A stretch of DNA of 64,000 nucleotides, from NCBI RefSeq assembly GCF_023159225.1, contig NC_063161.1:73250767-73314766 (forward strand), read 5' to 3'. Below are positions 1-10,799 of this stretch, in pieces. Below the pieces are notes generated by a model. It had not been told where the DNA came from, did no database searches, and saw nothing but the letters and a program-made list of their open reading frames with translations. The position numbers and the translations under genes were made by a program. Source of the stretch: Perognathus longimembris pacificus (lineage: Eukaryota > Chordata > Mammalia > Rodentia > Heteromyidae). Every line of letters starts with the position of its first letter. Position 1 is the stretch's first letter.

Positions 1-639
1 GGCTTGCTCCCTTTTCATTTGGATCATGGCTCCACAAACTTGTACTTACTGTATTTTATTAAAAAAATTATGCAACTGGGTTAACTATGGTATTTACACA
101 CATGTGCATTGCAACTCTTATCGCCCCTTCCCCCTGCCCATCGTTCTATCTTGGCCCTCCAAGGTGTTTTGTTACTTCATTTCCACATCTACGTGTACTC
201 GTGCTCACCCCACGCTTCTCCCCTTGCATTCCCTTCCTCCTGTGGGACACCCTCCAAGCTCCCCTTGGTATTTATGCCCATATTTCTGTTTCATGTTGGA
301 TTTTAGGCCCAGATTGTGCATACGCAGCGCGGCTGCTCCTGGGGCTGGTTTATTTTACGTAACAGGATGATCTCCAGCTCCATCCGTCATCCTGAAAACT
401 GTGATGACCACCACAGACTGCAGGAAGCCCCGCTGGGGACGGGGTGGGAAACCCCAGCACCACAAATACCAGGAGGTGGAAGCATTCTGACATCTGCAAA
501 GTGAAAAAGCGCAGACGTCGCCGCCAACCTCCTGCTTCTGTATCCAGCCCGTGTGCTGTAGCTTATTGTACAATTGCGGAAGCTCCCCAGCGATGGGAAT
601 GAGTCTCTAATGTTTTCAGATCTGATCACACCACCCCTA
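1..639. other. unique sequence, no gene seen
   Basis: No interspersed repeat or exon is recognised here. The overlapping short open frames do not resemble a known protein and have no convincing splice signals around them. Composition moves from AT-rich at the left edge to pyrimidine-rich around 110-280. Confidence 0.5.
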
Positions 640-960
640 CTCAAGGCCACTGCTCAAGGCGACATTTTGCTTTTAGGCTATGTTTTGGTGCTTATAAAGT
701 AACACAGTGGTGTCCACCTGGCGTAGGACCGTATTTTGCGTCTGTAACTCAAGGCTGAGTTTTGCCTCTGTAAATCTGCTTGCTGTCACCTGCCTTGCCT
801 CCTGCGTGTGGTTTTTCCCTTCTAAAACCCTGCTGAATAAAAGATTGCTGCTGCACTTTACTGTCCTGGTCCTGAGGTGTAGTTGCCATGGCTAATAAAG
901 ACCCCACCTATTTTAACTGAGAGTTGGTGTGTCTCCTTTGGCTCTGGGATACATTAGGGT
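640..960 (+). mobile_element. possible LTR 3' portion (endogenous retrovirus, degraded)
   Basis: The segment has LTR-like order: a TATA-like box (tataaag, 693-699), then a C/T-rich stretch, then AATAAA at 836-841, a second AATAAA at 894-899, and a U5-like T/G-rich tail with 'ggtgtgtctcctttggctctggg' character at about 925-950. Two polyadenylation signals 58 bp apart just upstream of such a tail are typical of retroviral R/U5. I cannot define the 5' end, and see no internal retroviral genes beside it. It could also be an unrelated retained 3' end of a processed transcript. Confidence 0.35.
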
Positions 961-2214
961 GACTCCCTTGGAACTGGGATACTTCACAAGCCATACAGCT
1001 GCCCTTCCCCTTCACAGGTGGGTGGGCCCCACCGTGGGGGCACCACGCTTGCTCTGTCTGTTCATCGACTGGCTTCCGCTTCCTCTCCAGGCGTCAGGCG
1101 GATGCCACCTCTGCTGGACGTCACCCACCTTGGGTTCCCACATGTCTGTGCAGGGCCTGCAGCAGCGGTGGTGTGGCAGCAAGAGCCAGCAGAGTTGCTC
1201 TGACTCTGTCACGAAGACATGTCCAAGGGGAACCAGAAATGGAAGCAAGAGCGGGGAGCCCCTCGGCTTCCCAGGCCTTCCCCGGCCTCTCGGGCGGAGG
1301 CCAGTCTGTGAGCTGTAGGGAGGTTGTTATGTGAGGGAAATGGAGTGGTGGCCTCGCCAAACACCCCTGCAGCTTCCCTGCCCCAGTGCGCTCACACGAG
1401 GCTTCTGCCGGACACGTTGCCTCCTGAAAGACTTTGTGCCACTTACAGTGGTGGCTTTATTTAATTTCCACAAAGTTGTAGTTGCAATTAGATCTGTCCA
1501 GATAATGAACTCCAATTTGCTAGTTTGCAGTGTGTGATTAATGATGGAGGTCTCCCTGGCGGGCCGTGGAGTGGCAGGGCCCGGAAGAGCGTGGAGCTAT
1601 GCCCGCCCACCCCCACCCCTTCAAGTTGCTGGTGACTTAACCAGAGTTTCCTCCGCCTCCCGACTCTCCAAGGACAGGAGAAAAATCATCCCCTCACTCA
1701 TAAGAACTGAGCCTCAGGTCACCAAAGTACCACTTCTGCCTGGCTTTCTTCAAAGATGCTGCTGCCTTCTGCCCATTTCCCAAGGCTCCTGGTGTGTGTG
1801 TGTGGGCACGCACATATGTGTTTCTTTACACTTGAAGACTTGTTATTCTCCTTTGCCAGGAGCATTGGATCTCCATCCTTGGAAGCTTCTGGAAGTCAGG
1901 TTATCCCCCCCGCCAGCACTGAGAGGAATGCTGGGGGCTGCTGGATTGGAGGGGAGCTGGGCTGGTTTTTCCAGTAACTGTGTCAAGTGAGTGCCCCGTT
2001 GGGGAAGGGAATCCTGCCTCCTGCCTCACACATTACCTTCCATTCAATTCCAACCTGGTGCCAGGCCTAAAGAAGAGAGGATTGGCTCGTATCTTCTTCA
2101 TGGTGCATGGAAGGGAACACTAGGTCAGACAACAAAAGGACTTACCGTGAAGACTAAGGATACAAACTTGGGATGGCTGAAATGAAGAAGTCTGTCCATC
2201 AAGTTACACGATTT

Positions 2215-2216
<2 letters not shown>
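961..2216. other. unique sequence, no gene seen
   Basis: This is GC-rich to about 1400. A short AT-rich island follows at about 1445-1545, with TTTAATT, CAATTAG and GATTAATGATGG motifs that look like conserved noncoding sequence. The frame open at 1541-1990 has no recognisable domain and no flanking splice sites. Confidence 0.45.

Positions 2217-2248
<32 letters not shown>
2217..2248. repeat. (GT)16 microsatellite
   Basis: Pure alternating GT, 32 bp, ending in tatgtc. Confidence 0.97.
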
Positions 2249-2252
<4 letters not shown>

Positions 2253-2562
2253 CTCCTACAGAGAGGGAGAACAGATATGTGATACTTCTAACAAATTATC
2301 CTAAGAAATACAGATTTATACCCCAAATGCTGACACTCCAGTATAAAAACCTCTTCTGACAAGAGTGGACACACAAGCCAGCAAGCACACGAGGAACGTC
2401 AACATGAGGAGTCAGCAGAATAATGCAGTCCAAATGTGCTACCATTGTATGCTGATGTCAATAATATCGGTTGGACTGTCATCTGTCACACTGTTGGTGT
2501 GAAAGTAATTGTTTAGCTCTGTGGAGAAAGTGTCTCTGTTCTCTATGACAGAAGCAGCAATA
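2249..2562. other. unique sequence
   Basis: AT-balanced unique sequence with no recognised gene or repeat. A TATA-like 'agtataaaaacc' at about 2340 has no supporting promoter context. Confidence 0.4.
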
Positions 2563-2642
2563 AGCCAGGTGTGGTGGTTCCAGCCTGTAATCCCAGCTAC
2601 TTGGGAGCTGGAGTTCAGGGTATCATGATTCAAGGTTCGCTT

Positions 2643-2690
<48 letters not shown>
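2563..2690 (+). mobile_element. 7SL/B1-like SINE monomer with 44-nt poly(A) tail
   Basis: The body carries the Alu/B1-type start (ggtgtggtggttccagcctg) followed by 'taatcccagctacttgggag', then ends in 44 uninterrupted A residues (2647-2690). Unlike most copies in this window, it lacks the tRNA-like right half. The long clean tail suggests either a recent insertion or later tail expansion. Confidence 0.85.
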
Positions 2691-2692
<2 letters not shown>

Positions 2693-2727
2693 AAAATGTC
2701 CATGAGCCTCCCTAGCTCAACTGATGG

Positions 2728-2887
2728 GTGGAAAGATGGTGTCCACCTGTCATCCCAGCAATACAGGGGAGCACCGGTGGGAGGCTGCAGCCTAAACCAG
2801 CTCAGTCAGGCTCTGTCTCAAAATAACAGACTCAGAAAGGGCTGGGAGCTGTCTGCCAAGGGTGAGGCCCTTAGCTCAGCCCCCAGG
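2728..2887 (+). mobile_element. diverged 7SL/B1-like SINE
   Basis: It has 'gatggtgtccacctgtcatcccagca' in place of the usual B1 start, then 'gggaggctgcagcc', then a 'ctctgtctcaaaataac' segment. It ends directly in the GAA/GAG array, which probably grew from its A-rich tail. Confidence 0.65.
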
Positions 2888-3066
2888 GTAGAAGAAGAAA
2901 AGAAGAAGAAAAAGGAGAAGGAAAAGGAGAAAGAGGAGGAGGAGGAAAAGGAGGAAGAGGAGGAGGAGGAGGAGGAGGAAGAGGAGGAGAAGAAGAAGAA
3001 GAAGAAGAAGAAGAAGAAGAAGAAGAAGAAGAAGAAGAAGAAGAAGAAGAAAGAAGAAGAAGAAGG
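2888..3066. repeat. (GAA)n/(GAG)n purine array
   Basis: About 180 bp with all purines on the + strand: a mixed GGA/GAG/AAG part, then a nearly pure (AGA)n block at about 2989-3060. The long Lys/Glu-rich reading frame through it (and Ser- or Leu-rich frames on the other strand) is a trinucleotide artefact, not a gene. It can form triplex DNA. Confidence 0.95.
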
Positions 3067-3093
3067 AGACCACCACCACCACCACCATTACCA
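3067..3093. repeat. (CAC)n microsatellite
   Basis: Eight CAC-type triplets directly after the GAA array, interrupted by one TTA. Confidence 0.85.
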
Positions 3094-3436
3094 CCCAATA
3101 GATAATTTATGGTCCAGCTAGTCTAGTCACAGTTAGCTGGGAAGTGTGTCTTCATGAATAGCAAACAACATGGACAAGGATGCCTCAGTCACATCATGAT
3201 GGCTGCGCCTTGCTTCAGACAAACTGGATGACGGTGCAGGCGTGTCCCAGGGCTGAGCATGGGCGCCTGTCCTCCTCCTGGGGGATGGTGCAGGTGTGTC
3301 CTGCGGCTGGGTGTGCTCACCTGACCCGCTTCTGGCTGATTCTTACCTGAATCAGTGCTATAGACCAAGAGTTGTCGCCCTGCATGCAGTCCTTGCTTAG
3401 TCAGTGTGTGTGGTTTGGGGCTCACTCGGTGTCAGC
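3094..3436. other. unique sequence with a short imperfect duplication
   Basis: A motif around 'gatgacggtgcaggcgtgtcc' (3227-3247) recurs about 60 bp on as 'gatggtgcaggtgtgtcc' (3284-3301), so it is a two-copy imperfect tandem duplication. No gene is seen. Confidence 0.4.
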
Positions 3437-3800
3437 TCCTGGGGCCTCCCTTGCGAGGCTGGTGCTCTACTATGTGAGCCACATTGCCAAGCCTGTTTTT
3501 CCCTGGATCCTTTTGTGGTTTGATCTCACGTCCTGCTGAATGCTCCTGATCCATGATCTGCTCACTTTGGCTGGGGCCCTAGCCTCCTGCCCTGTCCTGT
3601 GGCCTCCCCTCCATGGGGATGGGGTCTTGGAGATGGTTCTGCCATGTCTTGGGTTGTTGGCCAAGGTATCCATTGAGAAAGGGAGAGGGGGCAGTGGAAT
3701 TCTCATGAACTTTTCCGCCTGGCTGGCCTGGATCCAAGATCCTCCTGATTCCAGCCTCCCAAGTAGCTAGTATTACAGGCGTGAACTGCCAAGGGTGTGG
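3437..3800 (-). mobile_element. old composite SINE, antisense
   Basis: Reading left to right it shows the antisense tRNA-like part (gctggtgctctactatgtgagccac, 3459-3483) and then the antisense B1-like end (cagcctcccaagtagctagtattacaggcgtga, about 3752-3784). The roughly 270 bp between them are longer than in other copies, so there may be two insertions or an interrupted one. Confidence 0.7.
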
Positions 3801-4720
3801 CTTCTTCCTGTGCCTCTCACTTCTGATTGTCTCTGATCAGGCTGGGCCTGCAGGAGGTGCAGGTGGGTGCTTTGTCCCACTCTGCCACCTTCCCTCATGC
3901 TCTTCCTCCCCAGTGTGCAGAAGGGCTCAAGACCTGGTACACATCTGCCAGGTGAGAGGCAAGGTGAGCACCACGAGTGGCAGAGTGACCACATGAGCCA
4001 CGGCTTTGCATGACAAGGAGGAGTGTGCAAGTCACAGACGGAGCCCTGTGGATAGGAGAAAGGAGAAAGGTGGCTCTGTCACAAATGGCAAAGCCTTGCA
4101 GCACATGTGCAAACATTGTTTTCCTTTGTGCAAACTGTGTGTTTGTGTGTGTTTTAAATTCCGCATGCGTATTGTCAAGTTCTGTCTCACAATAATACTT
4201 CCGTGGGCAATTGAGCATCAGTTTATATCCTGCTGTCCACAGCCAGGGCTGGCCCACAGATGCTCTACACTGTGGGTCCTTGGGTGTCCCTTGTGTCTCA
4301 GGTTGACTCATGTTCTGGGGGCGTGGTGTGGCGTGGCCTGTCCCTTCCTGCCCATCTGGCGGTGTGCTCTCCAGGCCAGCGTGGAGCTGCCAGGAAGGTG
4401 CTTGGTTGCCTTCTGGTCTTCATCACTCCAGACTTTATCCTCCTCATCTGCCATCTGAGTCACCATTTCTAACAGGTCGGCTCACCCGTGTGTGGGCAGG
4501 GCCCCTGGCCTCGAGGGCCTTTCTCTGGCGGATATCACACCCATCGCCCACTTCCGGGAAGGCTGAGGAGGCCCGGCCTCCTCCTGTATGGTTTCCACCT
4601 GAGTTCGAGGCAGCTGTGTTGCTGGTGGTGTATTTGTAGAAATCATTTTGCAGGTCTGCCTGTAGCGGATCTCCTTCAACAACACTCCTTCATTGCCTGC
4701 TTTAAATAGGGCGCTTTTGC
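3801..4720. other. unique sequence, no gene seen
   Basis: GC-rich unique DNA. The frames at 3895-4311 (-) and 4006-4458 (+) overlap each other, are low in coding character and match nothing I recognise. Confidence 0.45.
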
Positions 4721-4866
4721 TGGGAGCCAGGGGCTTGTGCCTGGGATCCTAGCTTCTCAGGAAGCTGGGGTTTGACGATCTCAGCAGCCAGGCCATAAAA
4801 GTTCATGAGACTCTTAGCGCCCATTAGTCAGCGAGAAGCCGGAAGTGGAGGCAGTTGTGATTAAGA
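4721..4866 (+). mobile_element. composite SINE (B1-like part)
   Basis: It has 'ggcttgtgcctgggatcctagcttctcaggaagctg', then 'aaaagttcatgagactc' and 'gagaagccggaagtgga', the usual order of the composite SINE. The right tRNA-like half is missing or replaced by the next, oppositely oriented element. Confidence 0.75.
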
Positions 4867-4976
4867 AGAATCTTTCTTCTTTTTGGTTGCTCCCAGGGCT
4901 TGAACTTGGCCCCTCACTTGGCAATTTTTGGCTCCAGGCTGGCGCTCTACCACTTGAGCCACAGCTCCCTCATCCC
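4867..4976 (-). mobile_element. tRNA-like SINE half, antisense
   Basis: It carries 'ccagggcttgaacttggcccctc' (antisense B-box region) and 'ggctggcgctctaccacttgagccacagctcc' (antisense A-box region). It sits head to head with the previous SINE, so the two could fold back on one another. Confidence 0.8.
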
Positions 4977-5844
4977 TCAACCCTGTGAGGGGAACACTAG
5001 AAGGCTTCATCTCTGAAGCAGGAAGCCCACACAGTGCTCAGCTTCCATCTTTTCCATCCCTGCCTCCCAGCCTCCAGCCTTGGAGGCTAGACTCCATCCA
5101 AATACAGCAGCACGGTTGTCCTCTGAGCCATTACTGACTCACGCCACTGACTGACCCCATGGCTCCAGCCTCGGTTTGTCCTATCCCTTCATCTCGCTAG
5201 TCTTTGTAGCAGCCATGTGCTCAGTTGTCTCCTTCTTGTGGAGAGACAGACATGAGGCTGCACCCGGGGGCGCCATGCTCCTGGCCTCTTGCTCAAGCTC
5301 TGAGTTTGGGGTGGCCATTCTTTCCCGGCCCTGTGTCCCAGCTCCGTGGTGGGTTCTCTCCTCCGTCCTCCTGCGGGTGCTGTTTATGCCTTCTGCCTGG
5401 CGGTGAGGCCCTGGCAGGCCTGCCTATGCCGGTCTGTGACCGGGCTCCGCAGCTCCCCTCCCCTGCCTCCTTCCTGTGGTCACTTCCCTGCCCTCGGCCT
5501 CCCTGGTGAGGGCCAGGTGCTCCTGCTCTCCACTGCAGCCCCCCTGTCCTACCAGGCCAGGCTTCATGTGGTGCCGTGGCCACCCGTGCCCAGTGCCTGC
5601 CACATGCACACACGGCCTCTCCACCGGCCCAAGCCCTCCTCCCATGCTCCGGGCTCTGACCATGCAGACCTGGGCTTGGGGTTCCCAAGCGTCTACACAG
5701 CCAAGCTCTGAGAGCCAGGCTGCTCCCGGGGCTGTGAGTGCACTGCCCACAGAACTCCATCTCTGCGAAGCTTCTGGAAAAGTCCATCAGGTGTTTCCCA
5801 ACTTCCCATTGGGCCTGCTCCCACTGCTAAGAGCCTAAGAAAAC
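4977..5844. other. GC-rich unique sequence
   Basis: No recognised repeat. Frames of 94-164 codons are open on both strands (for example 5293-5787 on the minus strand), as expected in GC-rich DNA. None shows a domain, and CpG density is too low for a CpG-island promoter. Confidence 0.45.
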
Positions 5845-6150
5845 TTGTTCTTCTGTCCTGACCCCTTGTCTCTCTGTCCTGACTCTCCTGTCCCTCTGTC
5901 CCGAGCTCCTGTCCCTTTGTCCTTTTGTCCTAAGCCTCTGTCCTGCACTGAGCCTCTGTCCTTCTGTCTTGAGTCCCTGTCCCTCTGTCCCGAGCCCCTG
6001 TCCCTTTGTCCTAAGCCTCTGTCCTTCTGTCCTGAGCTCTCATCTCTCTGTCCTGAGCCCCTGTCTCTCTGTCCCAACGCCTCTGTCTCTCTGTCCCAAT
6101 GCCCCTGTCCTTCTGTCCTGTGCCCTTGTCTTTCCTCTGTCTCTTCTCAC
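5845..6150. repeat. degenerate minisatellite (CCTGTCCCTCTGTCC-type)
   Basis: About 300 bp built from 14-16 bp blocks such as 'cctgtccctctgtcccgagc' and 'cctctgtccttctgtcctgag', with at least 18 imperfect copies. Because the unit has few stops, frames of about 80-117 codons run through it (repeats of C-P-x-P-L-S-L on + and G-Q-R-D-R-G-S on -). These follow from the repeat and are not evidence for a protein. Confidence 0.9.
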
Positions 6151-7375
6151 TGCCCGTGTCCGTGTACCCATCGTAGCCGTGTGTGGATTACAGCTTAGGA
6201 TCCTGGCCCGGTTTCGTTTGGGGAATCTCCTGGAGCCTCTCTGCTGGGCTCAAGGCAGAGGCGTGGAGGCATTCCTTAGGGGCAGAAAGTAGAAAAGGAC
6301 ACCTGCCCAGAGACTGTTCAGGGAAACTGCAGATGTCCTCCCCCAGATGAACCCTTGGGGCCTGCGTGGGCCTTCTCCACCAAGAGGGACGCTGTCTTTG
6401 ATCTGGGGGTTAGCAGGAGGGGCTGGGGTCCAGCACTCAGGGGGCACACCCAGTACAAGGGGGCAAAGGAACTCGCTTTTGACTCGGTTAAACAGCCAGT
6501 GGCTGTGCCGACTTAATTGAGTTTATTCTATTTGATCTTGAATAAAGAGGATCGGTTTTGGAGAGTCCATCTTTCCTTTAACTGTTCGTGCTTAAAAAAA
6601 AAAAAAGAGAAAATCATAGAAAGATAATGGGTTTAGAACATGGGCGGATTCCCCAGTCCCAGGCCCCTGCTAGCTGTCCTGTCGCCACTTGGGGGCAGCA
6701 GTGCACCGCAGACCTGGGAGGACTCCCCACCCCCCATAGCACATCCATTCATCCGGAACCTTCTCCAGGAATTTTCACTCTGCTTCGATCTTTTCTGTCT
6801 CATCGACATCAGCGAAGCATATCACTTAAGACAAGGTTGGAAATAAATACGGGTACCACACACAAAGTGGTATATGTATTATATTATATATTATTCTCAT
6901 TTTTTTGCCATAGTGGGTGAATCTTTATCCCTTGAGTACTGTCAAACAGGCTCACAGACCTTTCCTTTGAGCCTGGCTGGGCCGGAAGGTGGCTCCCATT
7001 AGCTTGAGGTGATCGCTGGGAATTCCAGGTCAAGATGAAAAAGTCTTTATGTGTCAGTTAATGGCTTTTGAATGACGGAAATGCACCGGGCCTTGTAGCA
7101 TGGGTTGCTCCATCCGTGACTCAATTTAACATCCCAGAACATTTGCAGTGTTATCCTTACAGGCCGGAAGAGGAGTCGGCCTTGGAGGGACCTAGCCAAT
7201 GGCGCAAGGTCAAGGCCATAAAGAGGCTTTCACGCCCACCATGCGAGGGCCCGCCTGGCTCCCGCACACCCGGGCACCCAGGGGCAGAGCTGAGCTGCAG
7301 TGGGTGCCAGGAGACACAGATGGGGGATCTGCGGGGAAGGGAACGGCTGGAGGTGCGGCACTCTTTGTACGCTGT
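6151..7375. other. unique sequence with AT-rich islands
   Basis: AT-rich, TAAT-containing stretches lie at 6505-6600 and 6830-6930, the first with a GAATAAAGAGG motif. No gene or interspersed repeat is recognised. The poly(A) at 6592-6605 has no SINE body before it. Confidence 0.4.
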
Positions 7376-7500
7376 TAGGGAGAGAGAGATGGGGGGAGAG
7401 ACAGAGAGAGGGAAAGGGAGACAGGAAGATGGAGAGAGAGGGAGAGAGAGAGATAGAGAGGGAAAAAAAAGGAGAGACCGACACAGAGTGACATAGAGAC
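7376..7500. repeat. purine-rich GA array
   Basis: Roughly 110 bp of GAGA/GGGA/GGAAA with few interruptions, followed by a CA/TG-rich stretch up to about 7555. Confidence 0.9.
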
Positions 7501-7985
7501 ACAGAAATGTGTGTGCACACATGAGTGTACACACCTGTGCGGGCACACACACGGATCAGCACATCTTCAGGAATGACTGTTTGCTGAACAAATTCACTGG
7601 GGGGCAGGAGACAGGAAGGAGCCCGGGGTCTGCACACATAGTCTCCAGGGTCTTAGTCACCCAGCCATGCACCTGCCCCCTCATCTTGAGCCTCCCCTTG
7701 GTCCCCAGGAGCCAGGGTTGATGAAGTCCACCGGGAGGCTTTCTTCTGAGTCATCTTGCCTGGGCTCTGGGCTGCCCAGGCATCTGGTTAATAATTATTC
7801 TGTGCATTTCTGTAAGCAGGTGGCCCAGTGATTTAGCATGGCTGGCTCCCGACACCCCTTCAACCAGGCTGCCCTTTCACAGAGACTGAGCTTGCCTATG
7901 TAGTTGCCATGCGTCACAAAATTAGTCATTGTCCTGCTCTTTGCCTCTTCTTTTCCTTTCTTCTCCATAGCCCCATAGTGAAAAT
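7501..7985. other. unique sequence
   Basis: No gene or interspersed repeat recognised beyond the CA/TG-rich start. Confidence 0.4.
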
Positions 7986-7986
7986 C

Positions 7987-7987
<1 letters not shown>

Positions 7988-8028
<41 letters not shown>
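7988..8028. repeat. (TC)20 microsatellite
   Basis: Pure TC directly adjoining the antisense SINE at 8029, at the position of that element's tail. Confidence 0.96.
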
Positions 8029-8031
<3 letters not shown>

Positions 8032-8206
8032 TGTCTGAGTGTTTGTGCTCAAGGCTGGCTCTCTACCACTTGAGCCACAGTTGCACTTCCAGCCTTTTGG
8101 TGGTTCATTGGAGATAAGAGCCTCATGGACTTTCCTGCCTAGGCTGGCTTTGAACCGGAATCCCTACTCTCAGCTTGGTGGTTAGCTGGGATTCCAGGTG
8201 TGAGAC
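8029..8206 (-). mobile_element. composite SINE, antisense
   Basis: In order: 'aaggctggctctctaccacttgagccacag' (antisense tRNA-like A box), 'ggttcattggagataagagcctcatggactttcctgcc', 'ggctggctttgaacc', and 'gctgggattccaggtgtgag' (antisense B1-like 5' end). About 60 bp of the tail side are replaced by the TC array. Confidence 0.88.
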
Positions 8207-8628
8207 GTCTCCTCTGCCCGGAAGCCTCCCATGTCCACCCCAGGAGGCACAGACCGCTTCCTGTCCTGCAAGATGACCTCCATTGCTGGAAGCCGGCCTT
8301 GGCCATCAGGTCTGGACATGCAGCTCCAGCTCCCACACGCCTTACCTGGGTGCCCCTGGTCCAGGCATGTGCTCTGCGTCCCCCAGGGCCCCTCACACCC
8401 AGCGCAGCACCTTCCGCGCAGCGGCGGAATACCGGGCCTGCTGTGCACGCACGCGCCCATCTCCAATTCTCAAAACACCGGTCAGCAAGACAAGCGAGAT
8501 CCTTTAATCCTCAAGGTTTATCCAGATTATCTGACCTAATTCCTTAATACTGCGCCATCAGATAATTCCAGGAGAGCAGCCGAGGTAATGTCAGCAAATA
8601 CCCAGCCGGATTTCACTTCCACCTTGGT
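8207..8628. other. unique sequence
   Basis: No recognised repeat. It includes an AT-rich stretch at 8500-8575 with TTATCCAGATTATCTGA and a few clustered CpGs at 8415-8455, too small for a CpG island. Confidence 0.4.
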
Positions 8629-8640
8629 GGGGGGGGGGGG

Positions 8641-8678
<38 letters not shown>
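8629..8678. repeat. G15 run followed by (AG)n
   Basis: Fifteen G residues (8629-8643) run straight into 17-18 AG units. The homopolymer/dinucleotide junction is prone to sequencing and assembly length errors. Confidence 0.95.
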
Positions 8679-8681
<3 letters not shown>

Positions 8682-9510
8682 GTCAGATGGTGTCATGCAA
8701 GGTGAGGGTGGTGTTGGTCCAGCAGAAGTTTCTGGAATGGCAATGAGGCTTGGATTTCCCAGCAGGCCGTGGGGAGGCCTGTGAGTGTCACAGCGGATCA
8801 AAACTGGCTGGGAAGGAACTGGGACGCGGTGCCGGCTGACCGCCGATGATGCTTTGTCTAAAACTCAGCCCTGAAGGCCACAGCATGGTGAGCAAGTGTT
8901 TTCTCCAGAGCTAGGCCTGGCCAGGAGATCTGACCTAAGGAGATGAGAATTCCTAAGGGAGGGCGGGTGCCGCTCCCCATCCCACTGGGCACCATGGCGC
9001 AGGACTGGGAAGACAGGAAGTGGGCAGGCAGGCCTTGACTGTGGTGAGGACCTTGCTTCCTCCCCGCCGGCCCCCCCACCCCCCTGACTCCTGCTGTGGA
9101 CAAGACAAGGGCAAGGACAAAGGCAGCCTTTCTCTTGTCGGGGTGATCCGCTGTGGGGGTCCCCCAGGGAGGGAGGATTCTCCTTGCTCTGAGATTATCA
9201 AGTGCTGCCTGTGTTTGGGGACCTTCTGAACTTTGCATCCTGGGTCTCATCCATGTTGCTGCGTCAGGCATGGCGGAAACTGTCCCATCTGGTCTCTGGA
9301 GCTGGGTCCCCTGCGGAACCCCCAGGGACTGGTGGCTGTGCAGGCCGGAGCCCGTCACTCTCCTCATCCCTTTCCACCAGTGCCAGACACCTTAGTCCAT
9401 GCAGAGTCCACGCATGGAGACATGTCCACGGTGGGCAGCTCCAGGCGCCGGCTCCAGGCTGTGTCAGCCATGTGCCACCACAACTCAGTTCCTGGCCACC
9501 TCTGACCCCC
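8679..9510. other. unique sequence, no gene seen
   Basis: GC-rich. The 169-codon minus frame (8858-9367) and overlapping plus frames show no domains and no paired splice sites. Confidence 0.45.
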
Positions 9511-9694
9511 TGTCCTCCCTCTGTCTCCTCCCCCTCCTCTCCCTTCTCTCCCTCCCTTCCTTCTTCCTCTCCTCCTCCCCCTCCCCTTCCTTCTCCCCTC
9601 TCCTCCTCTCCTCCTCCTCCTCCTCCTCCTCCTCCTCCTCCTCCTCCTCCTCCTCCTCCTCCTCCTCCTCCTCCTCCTCCTCCTCCTTTTCCTC
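9511..9694. repeat. (CCT)n polypyrimidine tract
   Basis: An irregular CT-rich lead (9511-9608) is followed by about 26 perfect CCT units (9609-9687). All frames crossing it (poly-Pro, poly-Ser, poly-Arg, poly-Glu) are artefacts. It is a mirror-symmetric purine/pyrimidine tract, so H-DNA is possible. Confidence 0.97.
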
Positions 9695-10382
9695 CAGGGT
9701 TTGCAGGGGTTTACCTGGGCAGCACACATTTATGCACCCCACGGGCTGTGCTGGGTTTGAGATGAAACGGAGACACGGCCACCCACTGGAGAGGGTCACG
9801 GTGCTGTACGGGGAGTAGGGAGCCTCAGAGACGGGAGCTACAACCTGCTGCTCAGAGCTGTGGAGCTGTGGCAATCCAGAGGTGGGGGGTGGGGCTGTGG
9901 GGTGGCTCGGGGTCCAGGGAGGGTTCTCCCACAGCAAGTGACATCTTGGGGGCAGAGTGGGTGTGGGGTTAGGTTGCTGACATAGGGGTGAGGGCTGAGC
10001 CCCCTGCCAGTGTCTCAGGACCCCGGGGCTGGGGCCATGGAGGAGATCTGGCCATGTGCACGGGAGGTGACACGGTGGGCAGGAGGAAGAGGACCTGCAG
10101 GGGCCACATCCTGTGTGCTCACAACCTGCTCCCCATTAATGCATTCTTGGGGGTGGAGCTGCAGGACAGTGAGCTCCCACCAAGGTCCCATGGCCCCCAC
10201 ATGGCCACTCTGGGACACAACTCTGGCTGGTGGGTCTTCAGGGAGACAAGGGACCTCCCCTTCCTCTCAGGGGGCTGAGGTGGCCCAGAGGGTGACCAGG
10301 GCGAAGGTTCGAGGGGCGCTTTTCCTGAACATCAGGCAAGGGAGGTGCTGGGAGAGAGCACTGGATGAAGGGCTTACTGAAG
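9695..10382. other. unique sequence
   Basis: GC-rich unique DNA with no recognised gene or repeat. Confidence 0.45.
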
Positions 10383-10589
10383 GCGGGCGAGGTGCCTCAC
10401 ACCTGCCATCCTAGCTTCTCCAGGAGGCTGAGAGCTGAGGATCAAGGTTCAAAGTCTGCTCAGGCAGACAAATCCCAGAGTCTCTCACCTCCATCCAACC
10501 AGCGAAAAGCTGAAGCAGAGGCGTGGCTCAAGTGGTAGAGTACCAGCCAGCAGTGCCCAAGCAGGCCTTGGGTTCAGTCCCCCAGTTTT

Positions 10590-10590
<1 letters not shown>
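10383..10590 (+). mobile_element. composite B1-like/tRNA-like SINE
   Basis: The left half is 'ggcgaggtgcctcacacctgccatcctagctt', 'gaggctgagagctgagg'. The right half is 'ggcgtggctcaagtggtagag' with a B box near 'gggttcagtccc'. The A-rich tail has become the (AC)25 array that follows. Confidence 0.9.

Positions 10591-10640
<50 letters not shown>
10591..10640. repeat. (AC)25 microsatellite
   Basis: Pure AC, grown at the 3' end of the preceding SINE. Confidence 0.98.
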
Positions 10641-10647
<7 letters not shown>

Positions 10648-10799
10648 CAGGCCTTTTTGCTTCACGAGCTCCACGGATCTTGGCGGGAGGGGAATTCTTC
10701 CAGAATCGCCAGTGTTTTTCTATTACCAGCTGGGTCCTAGAAAACTCCTACATAATGACCTGTCTCTGCCTCTCTTCTCTTGTTAGGCCAGGGTCACGC

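Noticed and set aside
2696..3121. 141-codon Lys/Glu-rich frame ending in a His-rich tail
   Set aside because: It is produced by GAA/GAG and CAC triplet repeats growing from a SINE tail; no exon structure.
5835..6198. Repetitive G-Q-R-D-R-G-S / C-P-x-P-L-S protein
   Set aside because: The period follows a degenerate minisatellite; no splice or promoter context.
8415..8455. CpG island
   Set aside because: Only a few CpGs in 40 bp; far below island length and density.
9202..9937. Pro-, Ser-, Arg- and Glu-rich frames on both strands
   Set aside because: All cross the (CCT)n tract; triplet repeats keep all frames open.
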